A DNA stretch of 64,000 bases from Nocardia acididurans (GCF_016741815.1 NZ_JAERRJ010000009.1:1-64000), one strand, 5' to 3'. Positions 42,379 through 52,239 are shown, counted from the stretch's first letter. Notes: generated by a model from the sequence alone, not told the origin. Numbers and translations: made by a program.

Positions 42379-43821
42379 ATGATTCCCTCGACAACCGATG
42401 TCCTGATCGTCGGCGGCGGCCCCACCGGCCTGCTGCTCGCGGGCGACCTCGCCCGCGCCGGAGTCGCCGCGACCCTGGTGGAGAAGCACGCGCACGGCTC
42501 GGACCTCACCCGCGCCTTCGCCGTGCACGCCCGCACCCTGGAGCAGTTCGACGCCCGCGGCATCGCCGAGCAGGTGCTCGACGGCGGCGCCACCATCGAC
42601 AAGCTGCGCCTGTTCGGCCGCGTCGACATCGACCTCGGCGCACAGCTCGACGGCCGCTTCCCCTACCTGCTGATCACGCCGCAAACCCACGTCGAGGACG
42701 TCCTGCGCAAGCGCGCGACCGAACTCGGCGCGAACCTGGTGACCGGAGCCGAGCTGATCGACTTCACCGATACCGGCGACGGCGTCGAAGCCGTTGTGCG
42801 ATACCAGGATTCGCAGCGGACGGTGCGGTCGCGGTACCTGGTCGGCGCGGACGGCTACCGCAGCCGCGTGCGCGAGGTGCTGGGCCTGGAGTTCCCGGGC
42901 AGATCGGTGCTGAAGTCCATCATGCTCGCCGATGTGCGGCTCAGCGCACCACCGCAGAATGTACTGACGGTCAACGGCGTCGGTGACGCCTTCGCGTTCA
43001 TCGCGCCGTTCGGTGACGGCTGGTACCGGATCTTCGCGTGGAACCGCGCCAACCAGCTGCCCGACACCGAACCGGTCGATCTCGAGGAACTGCGCGACGT
43101 CACGACCCGGGCTCTCGGCACCGATTTCGGGATGCACGACCCGCGCTGGATGTCGCGCTTCCACAGTGACGAACGGCAGGTGGAGCACTACCGGACGGGC
43201 CGGGTGTTCCTGGCCGGAGACGCCGCGCACGTGCATTCGCCCGCGGGCGGCCAGGGCATGAACACCGGTCTGCAGGACGCGGCCAATCTGGGCTGGAAGC
43301 TGGCGGCCGCGGTCCAGGGCTGGGCGCCGGACAGCCTGCTCGACACCTACCACGCCGAGCGGCACCCGGTGGGGCGGGAGGTGCTGCGCAGCAGCGGCGC
43401 GATCATTCGCGGGGCCATGCTCGAATCGAAGGTCGGTCGCCTGGTGCGCAATGTCCTTGCCGGGGGCGCGCTTTCGCTGCCTCCCGTCGCGCACAAGGCC
43501 GCGGGGACCATCTCCGGCATCGGCTTCGCCTACCCCCGCCCGAGCGGCGCGGACCATCTGGTCGGCACCCGCGCCGCGGACATCCCCCTCATCGGGGAGA
43601 CTCCGCGCCTCTACGAAGCGCTGCGCGAGGGCGAACTCGTCCTGGTGACACCCGGCCCGGTGCGTGAGGACGGGCAGCCGGGGCACGTCGTGGTCGTCGC
43701 CGCCGCGGATCCGGAACAGCGTCCGATGCTGATCCGGCCCGATGGCTACATCGCCTGGGTCGGCGCACCCGGAGACACCGATGCCGAAGCAGCCCTTGCG
43801 GAGTGGCTCCGAACGGTCTGA
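42379..43821 (+). CDS. FAD-dependent aromatic monooxygenase-like protein
   Basis: Group A flavoprotein monooxygenase, 480 residues. FAD motif GGGPTG near residue 12, the DG motif in VGADGYRSRVRE and the GD motif in FLAGDAAHVHSPAGGQG are complete; the C-terminal thioredoxin-like domain is present. Family members hydroxylate aromatic compounds or drugs such as rifampicin; the substrate is unknown. ATG 42379 has GGAGG five bases upstream, better than ATG 42376. Probably induced when the adjacent TetR binds its ligand. Confidence 0.9.
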   Translation: MIPSTTDVLIVGGGPTGLLLAGDLARAGVAATLVEKHAHGSDLTRAFAVHARTLEQFDARGIAEQVLDGGATIDKLRLFGRVDIDLGAQLDGRFPYLLITPQTHVEDVLRKRATELGANLVTGAELIDFTDTGDGVEAVVRYQDSQRTVRSRYLVGADGYRSRVREVLGLEFPGRSVLKSIMLADVRLSAPPQNVLTVNGVGDAFAFIAPFGDGWYRIFAWNRANQLPDTEPVDLEELRDVTTRALGTDFGMHDPRWMSRFHSDERQVEHYRTGRVFLAGDAAHVHSPAGGQGMNTGLQDAANLGWKLAAAVQGWAPDSLLDTYHAERHPVGREVLRSSGAIIRGAMLESKVGRLVRNVLAGGALSLPPVAHKAAGTISGIGFAYPRPSGADHLVGTRAADIPLIGETPRLYEALREGELVLVTPGPVREDGQPGHVVVVAAADPEQRPMLIRPDGYIAWVGAPGDTDAEAALAEWLRTV

Positions 43822-43931
43822 CCGCACCCGCATCCGGGTATGCCGTCCCCCGTCATTCCGCTGGGATGACGAGGGACGGCTGCTGGGGTGAAGCCGGGGT
43901 GATGGGGGACGGTCGCCGGGCGAGGGGTGGG

Positions 43932-45455
43932 TCAGGGGGCGGTGCGGCGCCAGGGGTGGGCGGATTCGAGTTGGGCTGCCAGGCGCAGGAGGGTGGATTC
44001 GCTGCCCGGGGGGCCGACGAGTTGGGCGGCGAGCGGGGTGCCGGTGCGGGTGTGGGTGCCCATGGGGACGGTGAGGGCGGGCCAGCCGACCAGATTCCAG
44101 AGCGGGGTGAAGGGCGAATAGCTGGCGTTGGCAACGACATTCGCGAGCCAGGGGAGGTTGTGCCAGGCGCGGGCGCGCGGCGGCGGGGTGGCCAGGGTGG
44201 GGGTGATGACCACGTCGTGGTGGTCGAAGTAGTCGAGCAGGCGGGCTTCGATGCGGTCCACCTGGGAGGCGCGGATCAGGCCCGCTTTGCGGACGAGGTT
44301 GCCTGCGGTGATGTGGGCGCGGGTGCGGCGTTGCAGGCGGTCCGGGTGGGGGACGCTGCCCGCTTCGCGGGCGGCATTGGCGACCCAGCGCAGCAGCAGG
44401 GCGGAAGTCGCGCCCTGGTAGGGGAGTTCGGCGATGTCGACCGTGTGCCCGGCGGCGGCGAAGGCGGTGGCGGCCCGGCGGGCGGCGGCGCTCCAGGCGC
44501 GGTCCACCCGGGCGAGCGGGGTGGGCGGTGCGGTGGCCACGCCGATGCGCAGGGTGGGCGGGGTTTCCAGATCCGCGAGGGCGGGTTGGTCGGCGAGGAC
44601 CGAGAGCATGAGGGCGGCGTCGGCGACTGTCGTTGCCAGGACGCCGTTTTCGGCCATCCCGCCCCAGTCGTCGAGGCCGACTTCGGCAGGCACCAGGCCC
44701 CGTCCGGGTTTGACGCCGACCACGCCGCAGCAGGCGGCGGGGATGCGCACCGAGCCGAGTCCGTCGTTGCCGTGTGCGATGGGCACCATGCCGGAGCCGA
44801 CGGCGGCGCCGGAGCCGCCGGAGGAGCCGCCGGCGCTGTAGCGAGTGTTCCAGGGACTGCGGGTGATTCGCCCGGGCTCGTCGGTGACGCCCCAGAGGCC
44901 GAATTCGGGAACCGTGGTCAGGCCGACGACGACCGCGCCGGCCGAGCGTAGTCGTCGTACCACCGGATGGTCGGCCGCGGCGGGAGTGTCCGGGCCCGCG
45001 AGCGATCCGGCCCGCGTCACCTCACCGGCCACATCGATATTGTTCTTCACCGCGATCGGCACGCCGGCCAGCGGCAGTACGTCCAGATCCGGGCGGTCGG
45101 CGAGCGCGCGGGCCTCGGTTCGCGCGGCGTCCGCGCGAACCTTGCTGAACGCGTTCACTTTCCGATCGAGGGTCTGGATCCGGTCGAGTACGGCGTCCAC
45201 CACCTGCTCGGGGGTGAGTACGCCGTTCTGTACGGCGGCCGCGATTCCGATCGCGGTGCTGGTATCGGCCGGCGGGCGCGCTTCGCCCGAAATGTCGGAA
45301 TCGGCCGCATAGCTTGCCACCGCTACCTCCTCGGTGGGTCGAACATCGACAGCCGATGCGGTGGGAAGCTCGGCCGGACCGGGCGTGATCGGGTGGGCGC
45401 TGGGCTCCACCACGGGTGCGGTGCCATCGGCCAGCGCGGTGCCCTCGTCGTACAT
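43932..45455 (-). CDS. Amidase-signature hydrolase
   Basis: A 507-residue amidase. The catalytic Lys is in PIAVKNNID, the cis-Ser in SAGGSSGGSG and the nucleophilic Ser in GLGSVRIPA, so the Ser-cisSer-Lys triad is intact. The first ~75 residues are an acidic, low-complexity extension. It hydrolyses an amide of unknown identity. ATG 45455 has GGGGGAAA upstream. It diverges from the kinase gene. Confidence 0.92.
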   Translation of the reverse strand: MYDEGTALADGTAPVVEPSAHPITPGPAELPTASAVDVRPTEEVAVASYAADSDISGEARPPADTSTAIGIAAAVQNGVLTPEQVVDAVLDRIQTLDRKVNAFSKVRADAARTEARALADRPDLDVLPLAGVPIAVKNNIDVAGEVTRAGSLAGPDTPAAADHPVVRRLRSAGAVVVGLTTVPEFGLWGVTDEPGRITRSPWNTRYSAGGSSGGSGAAVGSGMVPIAHGNDGLGSVRIPAACCGVVGVKPGRGLVPAEVGLDDWGGMAENGVLATTVADAALMLSVLADQPALADLETPPTLRIGVATAPPTPLARVDRAWSAAARRAATAFAAAGHTVDIAELPYQGATSALLLRWVANAAREAGSVPHPDRLQRRTRAHITAGNLVRKAGLIRASQVDRIEARLLDYFDHHDVVITPTLATPPPRARAWHNLPWLANVVANASYSPFTPLWNLVGWPALTVPMGTHTRTGTPLAAQLVGPPGSESTLLRLAAQLESAHPWRRTAP

Positions 45456-45635
45456 GCTGGTGTTTCCCCCGTCGCCTCGTGTCGAAATCGGGTGATCCGC
45501 TCGTGAGCCGCAAGTTATCATTCCCGCTGTTGCTCGGGGATGATGGTTGTCGGGTGTGGCGGATTTTATCTGCGGCATTCATGGATCGACAGTGCGGATT
45601 CGGATGTATCCGCGCCGGGCCGGATGGGTGCGGAC

Positions 45636-48323
45636 ATGACTTCTGGTTCCTACCACCGTTCCGGCCGTGATTCGGCCGGAAGGGAATTCGGTGCGGTCGC
45701 CGCCTTCGCGGCGGCCTGGGACGCGGGCACGGACCCGCCCCGGATCGCCGACTATCTGCCCGATGCCACCACCCTGCGCCGCGATGCGCTGATCGAGCTC
45801 GTCCGCGTCGATATGCGGCATCGCTGGCTGCGGCGGCCCGGTGTGCCGCCGGGGGAGCGAACCCGCAAACGGCTGAGCGAATACTGTTCCGAATTCCCCG
45901 AACTCGCACCGGGTGATCTGCCCGCCGGGCTGGTGTACGAGGAATTCGTCATCCGCCGCCACAGCGGTGAACGCGTCGACCCCCGCGACTGCCTGCGCGA
46001 ATACCCGCAGCAGGCCGAGGCGCTGCGCGAACTGCTGAACGCCGACGACGAGGACCAGAGCACCCGCCGCGCCGCGCTCGACGAATCCACCCTGGGGCGG
46101 ACCGCACTCGGCGACTCGACCCGCGTGGGTCCGCCGCTCGACGAATCGACCTGGTTCGGGGCCGCGCCGGACGAGCTCACCCGGCTGGGCGGACCGGCCG
46201 ATGAGTCGACGCGCGCGGGCACACCGCCGGACGACTCGACGCATCCGGGGGGCACACCGGACGATTCGACGCATCCGGGGGGCACACCGGACGATTCGAC
46301 GCATCCGGGGGGCACACCGGACGACTCGACGCGGGCGGGCCTGCCCGGCAGTGACACCACCCGGGTGCCGGATCCCAGTGATCTCACCCAGCACGTCGAT
46401 CCCACCGGCGTCACCGCGCCCGATCCGACTCGCGCCACCGGGGGCGGGCTGTCCACTCCCGATACCGGCACGCTGCTGGACCGTATCGAAATCGGCCAGC
46501 GCATCGATGATTTCGATCTGCTGACCAGTCTGGGCAGCGGGGCCTTCGCCAGGGTGTTCCTGGCGCGGCAGCGGTCGCTGCAGCGGCTGGTGGCGGTGAA
46601 GATCTCCGCGGATCACGGGACCGAGCCGCAGACGCTGGCGCAACTGGATCACGACTACATCGTGCGGGTTTTCGATCAGCGGCTGATGTCGGGGGTGCGC
46701 ACCGAGAGCGGGCGGCGACTGCGCCTGCTGTACATGCAGTTCCTGCCGGGCGGGACGCTGCTCGGGGTGCTGCGGTGGGTGCGCGCCACGCCCGCCGCCG
46801 ACCGCAGCGGGCAACTGCTGCTCGACGCCGTGGACGCCGCCATGGAGGAGAAGGGCGAGATCCGGCCCACCGACTCCAGCGTGCGCGCGGAGATCGCGGG
46901 TCTGAGCTGGCCGGAAACCGTTGCCTGGCTGGGTCGCCGGCTCGCCGAGGCGCTCGATTACGCGGACGGGCACGGCGTCCTGCACCGCGATGTGAAACCG
47001 GCGAACGTCCTGCTCACCGCCGAAGCCGTTCCGAAGCTGGCTGATTTCAATATCAGTTTCAGCCGGAACCTGGACGGCGCCAGCCCCGTCTCCTACTTCG
47101 GCGGCTCGCTGTCCTACATGTCGCCCGAACAGCTCGAAGCCTGCCATCCGGCCACCGCCCGCACCGCCGCCGACCTCGACACCCGCGCCGACATCTTCTC
47201 CCTCGGCGTGGTGCTGTGGGAACTGCTCACCGGCGCAAAACCTTTCGACGACAGCACCGCCGGACCGGGCGACCACGGCGACCGCACCACCCTGGAAGCC
47301 ATGCTGGCCCGCCGCCGCACCGGCGTCGAGACCGCCGCCCTCGACCGCGTCCCGCCCGACTGCCCGGCCGCCCTGCGCCGTGTCCTGCTCACCTGCCTCG
47401 CGCCCGATCGCGAGCAGCGCTGGAGCAGCGGCAACGCCCTCGCCAAACAGCTCGAACTGTGCCTGGACGAACGCGCCCGCGACCTGGTCGACCCGCCGCC
47501 GGACAGCTGGCGGATCAGATTGCGGCGCTGGATGATCCCGCTGGTCACCGCCTTCGTCGCGATCCCCAGCGGACTGAGCTCGCTGTACAACATCGCGCAC
47601 AACGACCAGCTCATCGTGAGCCGCCTGTCCGAGGAGGCGATGCGCACCTTCACCCTGGTCACCCTGGTGGTGAACGGCCTGTTCTTCCCCATCGGCACCG
47701 CGGCCATCGCCTACCTGTGCCGGTACGTGATCCTGGTGCCGCGCGGACTACGCAAGGGCCGCGACTTCTCGCCGGAGATGCTGCGCCGCGCCCGCGCCGA
47801 CGTCCTACTGTGCGGGGAACGCATTGCGTTCGTGGTGTTCTCGCTGTGGGTGCTGGCCGGGCTCACCTTCCCGGTCGCCATGCAGCTCACGGCCGGGGAT
47901 CTGCCGACCCGCAGCATGGTGCACTTCCTGGCGTCCATGGTGGTGTGCGGGGCCATCGCCGTCGCCTACCCGTTCTTCCTGGTCACCTTCTACCTGGTGC
48001 GCTGCATCTATCCGATGTTCCTGCGGCACGGGGAAATCAGTGCCGAGGACTACGTCTGGCTGCACCGGCTCGGCAACCGCTGCATCACCTACCTCGCCAT
48101 CGCGGCCTCGGTGCCGCTGCTCGCGGTGGCCAGCGTGACCTTCCTGCCGCCCGCCGACATTCCGCTGGTGATCGGGGCCGTGCGCGTGCTCAGCGTGGGC
48201 GGGATCCTCGCCTTCGTCGGCGTGTACGCGCTGTTCCGCGCGCTGGAGGCGGATCTGCACGCGCTGGAACGGGTGGTCGCGCCCGGAAACACCGTGCGGG
48301 ACAACGGGAAAAGTCTCGGGTAG
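45636..48323 (+). CDS. Membrane Ser/Thr protein kinase with decapeptide-repeat linker
   Basis: An 895-residue protein. Residues 15-140 form an alpha-helical pre-kinase region (RIADYLPDATTLRRDALIEL, RKRLSEYCSEFPEL, EEFVIRRHSGERV) like that of planctomycete kinases. Ten decapeptides (149-248) follow. The kinase domain (about 292-595) has GSGAFARVF, VAVK (Lys322), HRDVKPAN (Asp452) and MSPEQ, but DFN replaces DFG. About six membrane helices occupy 630-880. It is the first gene of a tight cluster. The ligand sensed is unknown. ATG 45636 is the likeliest start; ATG 45624 is possible. Confidence 0.85.
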   Translation: MTSGSYHRSGRDSAGREFGAVAAFAAAWDAGTDPPRIADYLPDATTLRRDALIELVRVDMRHRWLRRPGVPPGERTRKRLSEYCSEFPELAPGDLPAGLVYEEFVIRRHSGERVDPRDCLREYPQQAEALRELLNADDEDQSTRRAALDESTLGRTALGDSTRVGPPLDESTWFGAAPDELTRLGGPADESTRAGTPPDDSTHPGGTPDDSTHPGGTPDDSTHPGGTPDDSTRAGLPGSDTTRVPDPSDLTQHVDPTGVTAPDPTRATGGGLSTPDTGTLLDRIEIGQRIDDFDLLTSLGSGAFARVFLARQRSLQRLVAVKISADHGTEPQTLAQLDHDYIVRVFDQRLMSGVRTESGRRLRLLYMQFLPGGTLLGVLRWVRATPAADRSGQLLLDAVDAAMEEKGEIRPTDSSVRAEIAGLSWPETVAWLGRRLAEALDYADGHGVLHRDVKPANVLLTAEAVPKLADFNISFSRNLDGASPVSYFGGSLSYMSPEQLEACHPATARTAADLDTRADIFSLGVVLWELLTGAKPFDDSTAGPGDHGDRTTLEAMLARRRTGVETAALDRVPPDCPAALRRVLLTCLAPDREQRWSSGNALAKQLELCLDERARDLVDPPPDSWRIRLRRWMIPLVTAFVAIPSGLSSLYNIAHNDQLIVSRLSEEAMRTFTLVTLVVNGLFFPIGTAAIAYLCRYVILVPRGLRKGRDFSPEMLRRARADVLLCGERIAFVVFSLWVLAGLTFPVAMQLTAGDLPTRSMVHFLASMVVCGAIAVAYPFFLVTFYLVRCIYPMFLRHGEISAEDYVWLHRLGNRCITYLAIAASVPLLAVASVTFLPPADIPLVIGAVRVLSVGGILAFVGVYALFRALEADLHALERVVAPGNTVRDNGKSLG
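46080..46379 (+). repeat. 30-bp in-frame minisatellite, ten units
   Basis: Ten consecutive 30-base units encode decapeptides of pattern D-[DE]-S-T-[RH]-x-G-x-x-P. The first four and last are diverged (for example DESTLGRTAL, SDTTRVPDPS). Units six to eight are almost identical in DNA (DDSTHPGGTP), indicating recent expansion. They link the N-terminal domain of the kinase to its catalytic domain, and each unit offers a Ser-Thr pair. Confidence 0.92.
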
Positions 48324-48326
48324 CCG

Positions 48327-50519
48327 GTGGTCAGCGAACTATCCGCGGCCCGATTCGGCGCCGAATGGGAATCCGCCCTGCGCGGGGCCGCCGAGCCGCC
48401 CACGCTCGCGCACTATCTGCCCGACGGGCCGGAACTCCGGCTGGCGGTACTGGTGGACCTGCTGCGGATCGATCTGCGACAGCGGCGACTGCGGCGCGGT
48501 ATGGACAAGCGGATCGCCGAATACCGTGCGGAGTTTCCCGAACTCGCGCACAGTCCGCACTACGCGGATCTGGTGTGCGACGAGTACCTGGTGCGCAGCC
48601 GGTACCGGCCGGTCGACCTCGAGGCATTCACCGCCGAGTACCCGGAGGTCGCCACCGAGATCCGGCAGCGCCTCACCGCGGCGAACCAGCAGCCGCCGGA
48701 GCCGCCCAGCCTGCCCGACAGCATCGAAACCGGCCGTCGCCTGGACGATTTCGACCTGTTCACCGATCTCGGCGGCACCGCGGCCAGCCGCATGTTCCTG
48801 GCCCGGCAGCGCTCCATGCAGCGCCTGGTCGCGGTGCGCGTGGAGGCCGACACCGGCGGCGACTCCGTCACCGTCGCACAGCTGGACCATCCGTACATCG
48901 TGCGCGTCTTCGACCAGCGCCGGCTCGACGACGAGACCGGCGGAAATCCGTTGCGGCTGCTGTCCATGCAGTTCATCGCGGGCGGAACGCTGCGGGATGT
49001 GCTGCGGCGGGTCCGGGCCACACCTGTCGCACAGCGCGACGGGCAACTGCTGCTGGACGCCGTGGACGCGGCCGTGGAGGACAAGGGCGAGGTCCGGCCC
49101 ACCGACTCCCGCATCCGGGCGGAGGTGGCCGGACTGAGCTGGCCGGAAGCCATCGCGTGGCTGGGCCGCCGCCTCGCCGAAGCCCTCGAGTACGCCGACG
49201 GGCACGGCATGCTGCATCAGGACGTGCGGCCCGACAATGTGCTGCTCACCGCGGAAGCCGTGCCGAAGCTCGCCGACTTCGGCATCGGATTGCGGCGGAA
49301 CCGGGAATGGAACGGCCTCCCGTCGTCGAATGCCTACGCCTCGCCCGAACAGCTCGAACTCTGGCATCCCGACCGCGGCCGCAGCGCCGCCGATCTCGAC
49401 ATCCGTTCCGACATCTTCTCCCTCGGCGTGGTGCTGTGGGAATTGCTCACCGGCGCACTGCCTTTCGACGAGACCGCCGATGCGAACGGGGAATCGGGGG
49501 ACCTCGACAGCAGGCTCGCCCGCCGCCGCGCCGGCGTCGGCGTGCGCGCACGCGACCGGGTGCCGCCGGACTGCCCCGCCGCACTGCTCCGGGTCCTGCT
49601 CACCTGCCTGGAGGCCGATCGCGATCGCCGCTGGGACAACCCCGCCCGGCTCGCCGAACAGTTCGAACTGTGCCTGGACGAGCACGCACGGGCGCTGGTG
49701 GATCCGCCGCCGGACAGTCTGCGGGTGCGGTTGCGGCGCTGGAGCGTACTGCTGGTGGCCCTCGCCGTGCTGATCCCGAACGGGGTGGTGGCGGTCTACA
49801 ACGTGCACGTCAATCGGGTGCTCATCGCCGACCGGCTGCCGGACAACGCGCAGCGGGCGTTCGAGGCCATGATCGGGCTGGTGAATTCGGTGCTGTTCCC
49901 ACTCGGCGCGGCGGTTCTGGTGTTTTTGTGCCGCTATACGATTCGGGTATTCCTGGGTCTGCCGCGCGGCCGCGAATACGATCTGGCGACATTTCGCCGG
50001 GCCCGCGCCGATACGCTCCGAATGGGCGACCGGGTGGTCGCGGTGGTGCTGCCGCTGTGGGTGCTGGCCGGGCTCACGGCGTCGATAGTGTTGAACGTGT
50101 TGTCCGGCGGGCTGCCGGTGTCGGTCTCGGTGCACTTCGCCATATCGCAGACGGTGTGCGGGGCGATCGCGGTCGTGTATCCGTTCTTCCTGGTCGTGTT
50201 CTATCTGCTGCGCTGTGTTTATCCGATGTTCCTGCGGCACGGTGAGATCAGTGAATCGGATGCGGTGTGGCTGCGCCGGTTGGAGCGGCGCAGCGGCGTC
50301 TATCTGGCGGTGGCGGCGTGCATTCCGCTGTTCGCGGTGCTCGGCGTGACGTTCCTGCCGCCCGCGGATCTGGCGCTGGTGGTGGTGGACGTCCGGATCA
50401 TGGCTATCGGGAGCATCGTGGCATTTCTGGTGTCCTATGGACTTTTTCGCGCGATCGTGGCCGATGTGCGCGCGCTGCGACGGGTGGTGGCTCCGGAATT
50501 CAGTAGGGTTGGTGCGTGA
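48327..50519 (+). CDS. Membrane pseudokinase, paralogue of the preceding kinase
   Basis: A 730-residue paralogue: the same helical pre-kinase region (10-120), kinase fold (about 140-440) and about six C-terminal membrane helices, but no decapeptide repeat. Several catalytic positions are changed: the Gly loop is GGTAASRMF, the ATP lysine is Arg171 (VAVR), and the catalytic loop is HQDVRPDN (Arg to Gln, Lys to Arg; Asp299 kept). DFG is intact at 317-319. Phosphotransfer is therefore unlikely or weak. GTG 48327 begins three bases after the kinase stop, so both are cotranslated and probably pair in the membrane. Confidence 0.85.
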   Translation: MVSELSAARFGAEWESALRGAAEPPTLAHYLPDGPELRLAVLVDLLRIDLRQRRLRRGMDKRIAEYRAEFPELAHSPHYADLVCDEYLVRSRYRPVDLEAFTAEYPEVATEIRQRLTAANQQPPEPPSLPDSIETGRRLDDFDLFTDLGGTAASRMFLARQRSMQRLVAVRVEADTGGDSVTVAQLDHPYIVRVFDQRRLDDETGGNPLRLLSMQFIAGGTLRDVLRRVRATPVAQRDGQLLLDAVDAAVEDKGEVRPTDSRIRAEVAGLSWPEAIAWLGRRLAEALEYADGHGMLHQDVRPDNVLLTAEAVPKLADFGIGLRRNREWNGLPSSNAYASPEQLELWHPDRGRSAADLDIRSDIFSLGVVLWELLTGALPFDETADANGESGDLDSRLARRRAGVGVRARDRVPPDCPAALLRVLLTCLEADRDRRWDNPARLAEQFELCLDEHARALVDPPPDSLRVRLRRWSVLLVALAVLIPNGVVAVYNVHVNRVLIADRLPDNAQRAFEAMIGLVNSVLFPLGAAVLVFLCRYTIRVFLGLPRGREYDLATFRRARADTLRMGDRVVAVVLPLWVLAGLTASIVLNVLSGGLPVSVSVHFAISQTVCGAIAVVYPFFLVVFYLLRCVYPMFLRHGEISESDAVWLRRLERRSGVYLAVAACIPLFAVLGVTFLPPADLALVVVDVRIMAIGSIVAFLVSYGLFRAIVADVRALRRVVAPEFSRVGA

Positions 50520-51193
50520 TCCGACCCCATCGTGTCGAAACCTCGTTGGCGGAATTGGCGGCGCGTATTCGACGGCGTGCTGACGGACAGTCCGGTCGGT
50601 TCGTGCTCGGTGTGGCAGGCCCGCCCGGAGCCGGAAAATCCACCCTCGCCAGAGGAATTCGCGACGAACTCAATATCGCCGCCGGACACGCCCGCGCCGA
50701 AGTCGCGCCCATGGACGGATTCCACCTCACCAACGCGCAATTGCGCGCCATGGGCGACCTCGCCCGCAAAGGCGAACCCGACACCTTCGACACCGCCGGA
50801 TACGTCGAATCACTACGGCTGCTGCGCGAAAGCCCCCTCGGCGTCACCGTGCCCTGGCCCACCTACTCCCGTGAACTCCACGAACCCGTCCCCGGCGGCG
50901 CGGTGTTCGACCGGCAGACCATCGTCGTCACCGAGGGCAACTACCTGCTCCTCGACGAAGGCAAATGGGCCGACGTGCGACCGCTGCTGGACGAAGCCTG
51001 GTACCTCGACGTGCCCCGGCCCATCATCGAGAAACGCTTGCTGCGCAGGCATATTCGCGGCGGGCGCACGGCGGGGGACGCGCGGGCCAAGGTCGAGAAC
51101 AGCGACATGCTGAACGCGCGGCTGGTCGAGCACACGCGATCACGGGCCGACCTGGTGCTGCGCAAATACGGCACCGGGTACCGGATCGACTGA
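50516..51193 (+). CDS. P-loop nucleoside/pantothenate-kinase-like protein
   Basis: A 225-residue kinase of the uridine kinase/PanK-like superfamily. The Walker A is GPPGAGKST near residue 39, followed by PMDGFHLTNAQL, the substrate region PTYSRELHEPV and VTEGNYLLLDEGKW; RLLRRHIRGGR forms the lid. Similar proteins phosphorylate fructose or nucleosides; the substrate is unknown. Its GTG overlaps the pseudokinase stop (GTGA), tying it to the kinase pair. Confidence 0.88.
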   Translation: MIRPHRVETSLAELAARIRRRADGQSGRFVLGVAGPPGAGKSTLARGIRDELNIAAGHARAEVAPMDGFHLTNAQLRAMGDLARKGEPDTFDTAGYVESLRLLRESPLGVTVPWPTYSRELHEPVPGGAVFDRQTIVVTEGNYLLLDEGKWADVRPLLDEAWYLDVPRPIIEKRLLRRHIRGGRTAGDARAKVENSDMLNARLVEHTRSRADLVLRKYGTGYRID

Positions 51194-51228
51194 CGGGCAA
51201 CGGCTTTCGGAGGTGCTGGACGACTCCG

Positions 51229-52176
51229 CTAGGCGTCACCGGTAGCGGCGCGCCAGTGCCGCATCCACTCGCGCGTTCCGAGGTAACGGCAGGAGAAGGT
51301 GGCGACCTCGGCCGCGTGGCGTAGCGCGGTGGGGAAATCCTCGCCCCGCTCGTGGAAGTGGCAGAACGCGCCGTGCAGGATGTCGCCCGCGCCGAGCGTG
51401 TCCACGATGTGCGCGTCCGTGTCCAGGACGCCCGCGTGCGCGTCCGTGTCCACGGCGTCCGCGCCGGTGTTCGAGACCGGTATCGCGCCGCGTGCGTCGG
51501 TGGTGGCCCAGCGGATGGGCCGAGCGCCATCGGTCACCGCCACCGCACGCGGGCCGCAGGCGAGCACGAAGTCGAGCAGCGCCCCGACGTCGCCGGGCGG
51601 CAGTTCCGGTGGCGTGAACGAACTCGAGCAGAGAGCGAAGTCGATCAGCGGCAACAGCTTCCGGTGCTCCGGCCGCCAGCGGCCGCCGTCCAGCACCACG
51701 GGAACTCCGGAATCTTTCGCCATCCCGGCGGCCTGCACGGCCAACTCCGGATAGTGCCCGTCCACCAGCAGCACACGGGCTCCGGCGAGGAGACGGCCCT
51801 CGGCCAGCTCCCGGTGGCCGCTGGTGCGCGAATCATCCAGGGACACGATCGTTCTGCTCCCCGACTCCCGCGCGACCACGATCGACGACACCGGCGGCCG
51901 CTGCTCCGGATCCAGCGCCTGATCCCACACCTCGATGCCGAACTCCCGCAGATCGGCGCGAATCGGCTGGGTCAGCGGATGCGTGCCGAGCACAGTGGCC
52001 AGCTTCGCGCCGCCGCGCGCCAGGAAGGCGTACGCCACAGCCGCATTCGCGGCCGGACCGCCCGCCGCCATGAACATGTCCGCGGCTCGGGTCTTGCTGT
52101 CCTCGGCCGGATAGATCTCGACCGCGTACGCGATATCGAGCGTGGTCAAACCGACGAAAGTGGCACCGGTACCCAT
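51229..52176 (-). CDS. PfkB/ribokinase-family sugar kinase
   Basis: A 315-residue PfkB protein with the N-terminal glycine motif AAGGPAANAAVA and the C-terminal anion hole DTLGAGDILHGAF, so catalysis is plausible. Just before the anion hole is an Asp-rich duplication (AVDTDAHAGVLDTDAHIVDT, about 20 residues) that looks like a recent in-frame tandem expansion. It converges with the P-loop gene (35-base gap) and diverges from the TerD gene. Substrate unknown. Confidence 0.88.
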   Translation of the reverse strand: MGTGATFVGLTTLDIAYAVEIYPAEDSKTRAADMFMAAGGPAANAAVAYAFLARGGAKLATVLGTHPLTQPIRADLREFGIEVWDQALDPEQRPPVSSIVVARESGSRTIVSLDDSRTSGHRELAEGRLLAGARVLLVDGHYPELAVQAAGMAKDSGVPVVLDGGRWRPEHRKLLPLIDFALCSSSFTPPELPPGDVGALLDFVLACGPRAVAVTDGARPIRWATTDARGAIPVSNTGADAVDTDAHAGVLDTDAHIVDTLGAGDILHGAFCHFHERGEDFPTALRHAAEVATFSCRYLGTREWMRHWRAATGDA

Positions 52177-52239
52177 TCGGAGAACATACCGGGGGTTCGG
52201 CGCCCGGTTAGGCTGAGGAAGGCAGTCGGGAGGAACGCT

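Noticed and set aside
47216..50245. 1009-codon plus-strand frame across both kinases
   Set aside because: It is the alternate frame of two kinase paralogues; the product is Arg/Pro/Ala-rich without domains.
51352..52239. Upstream extension of the TerD frame
   Set aside because: It lies antisense to the PfkB gene; the ATG at 52240 has a strong ribosome site and begins the TerD domain.
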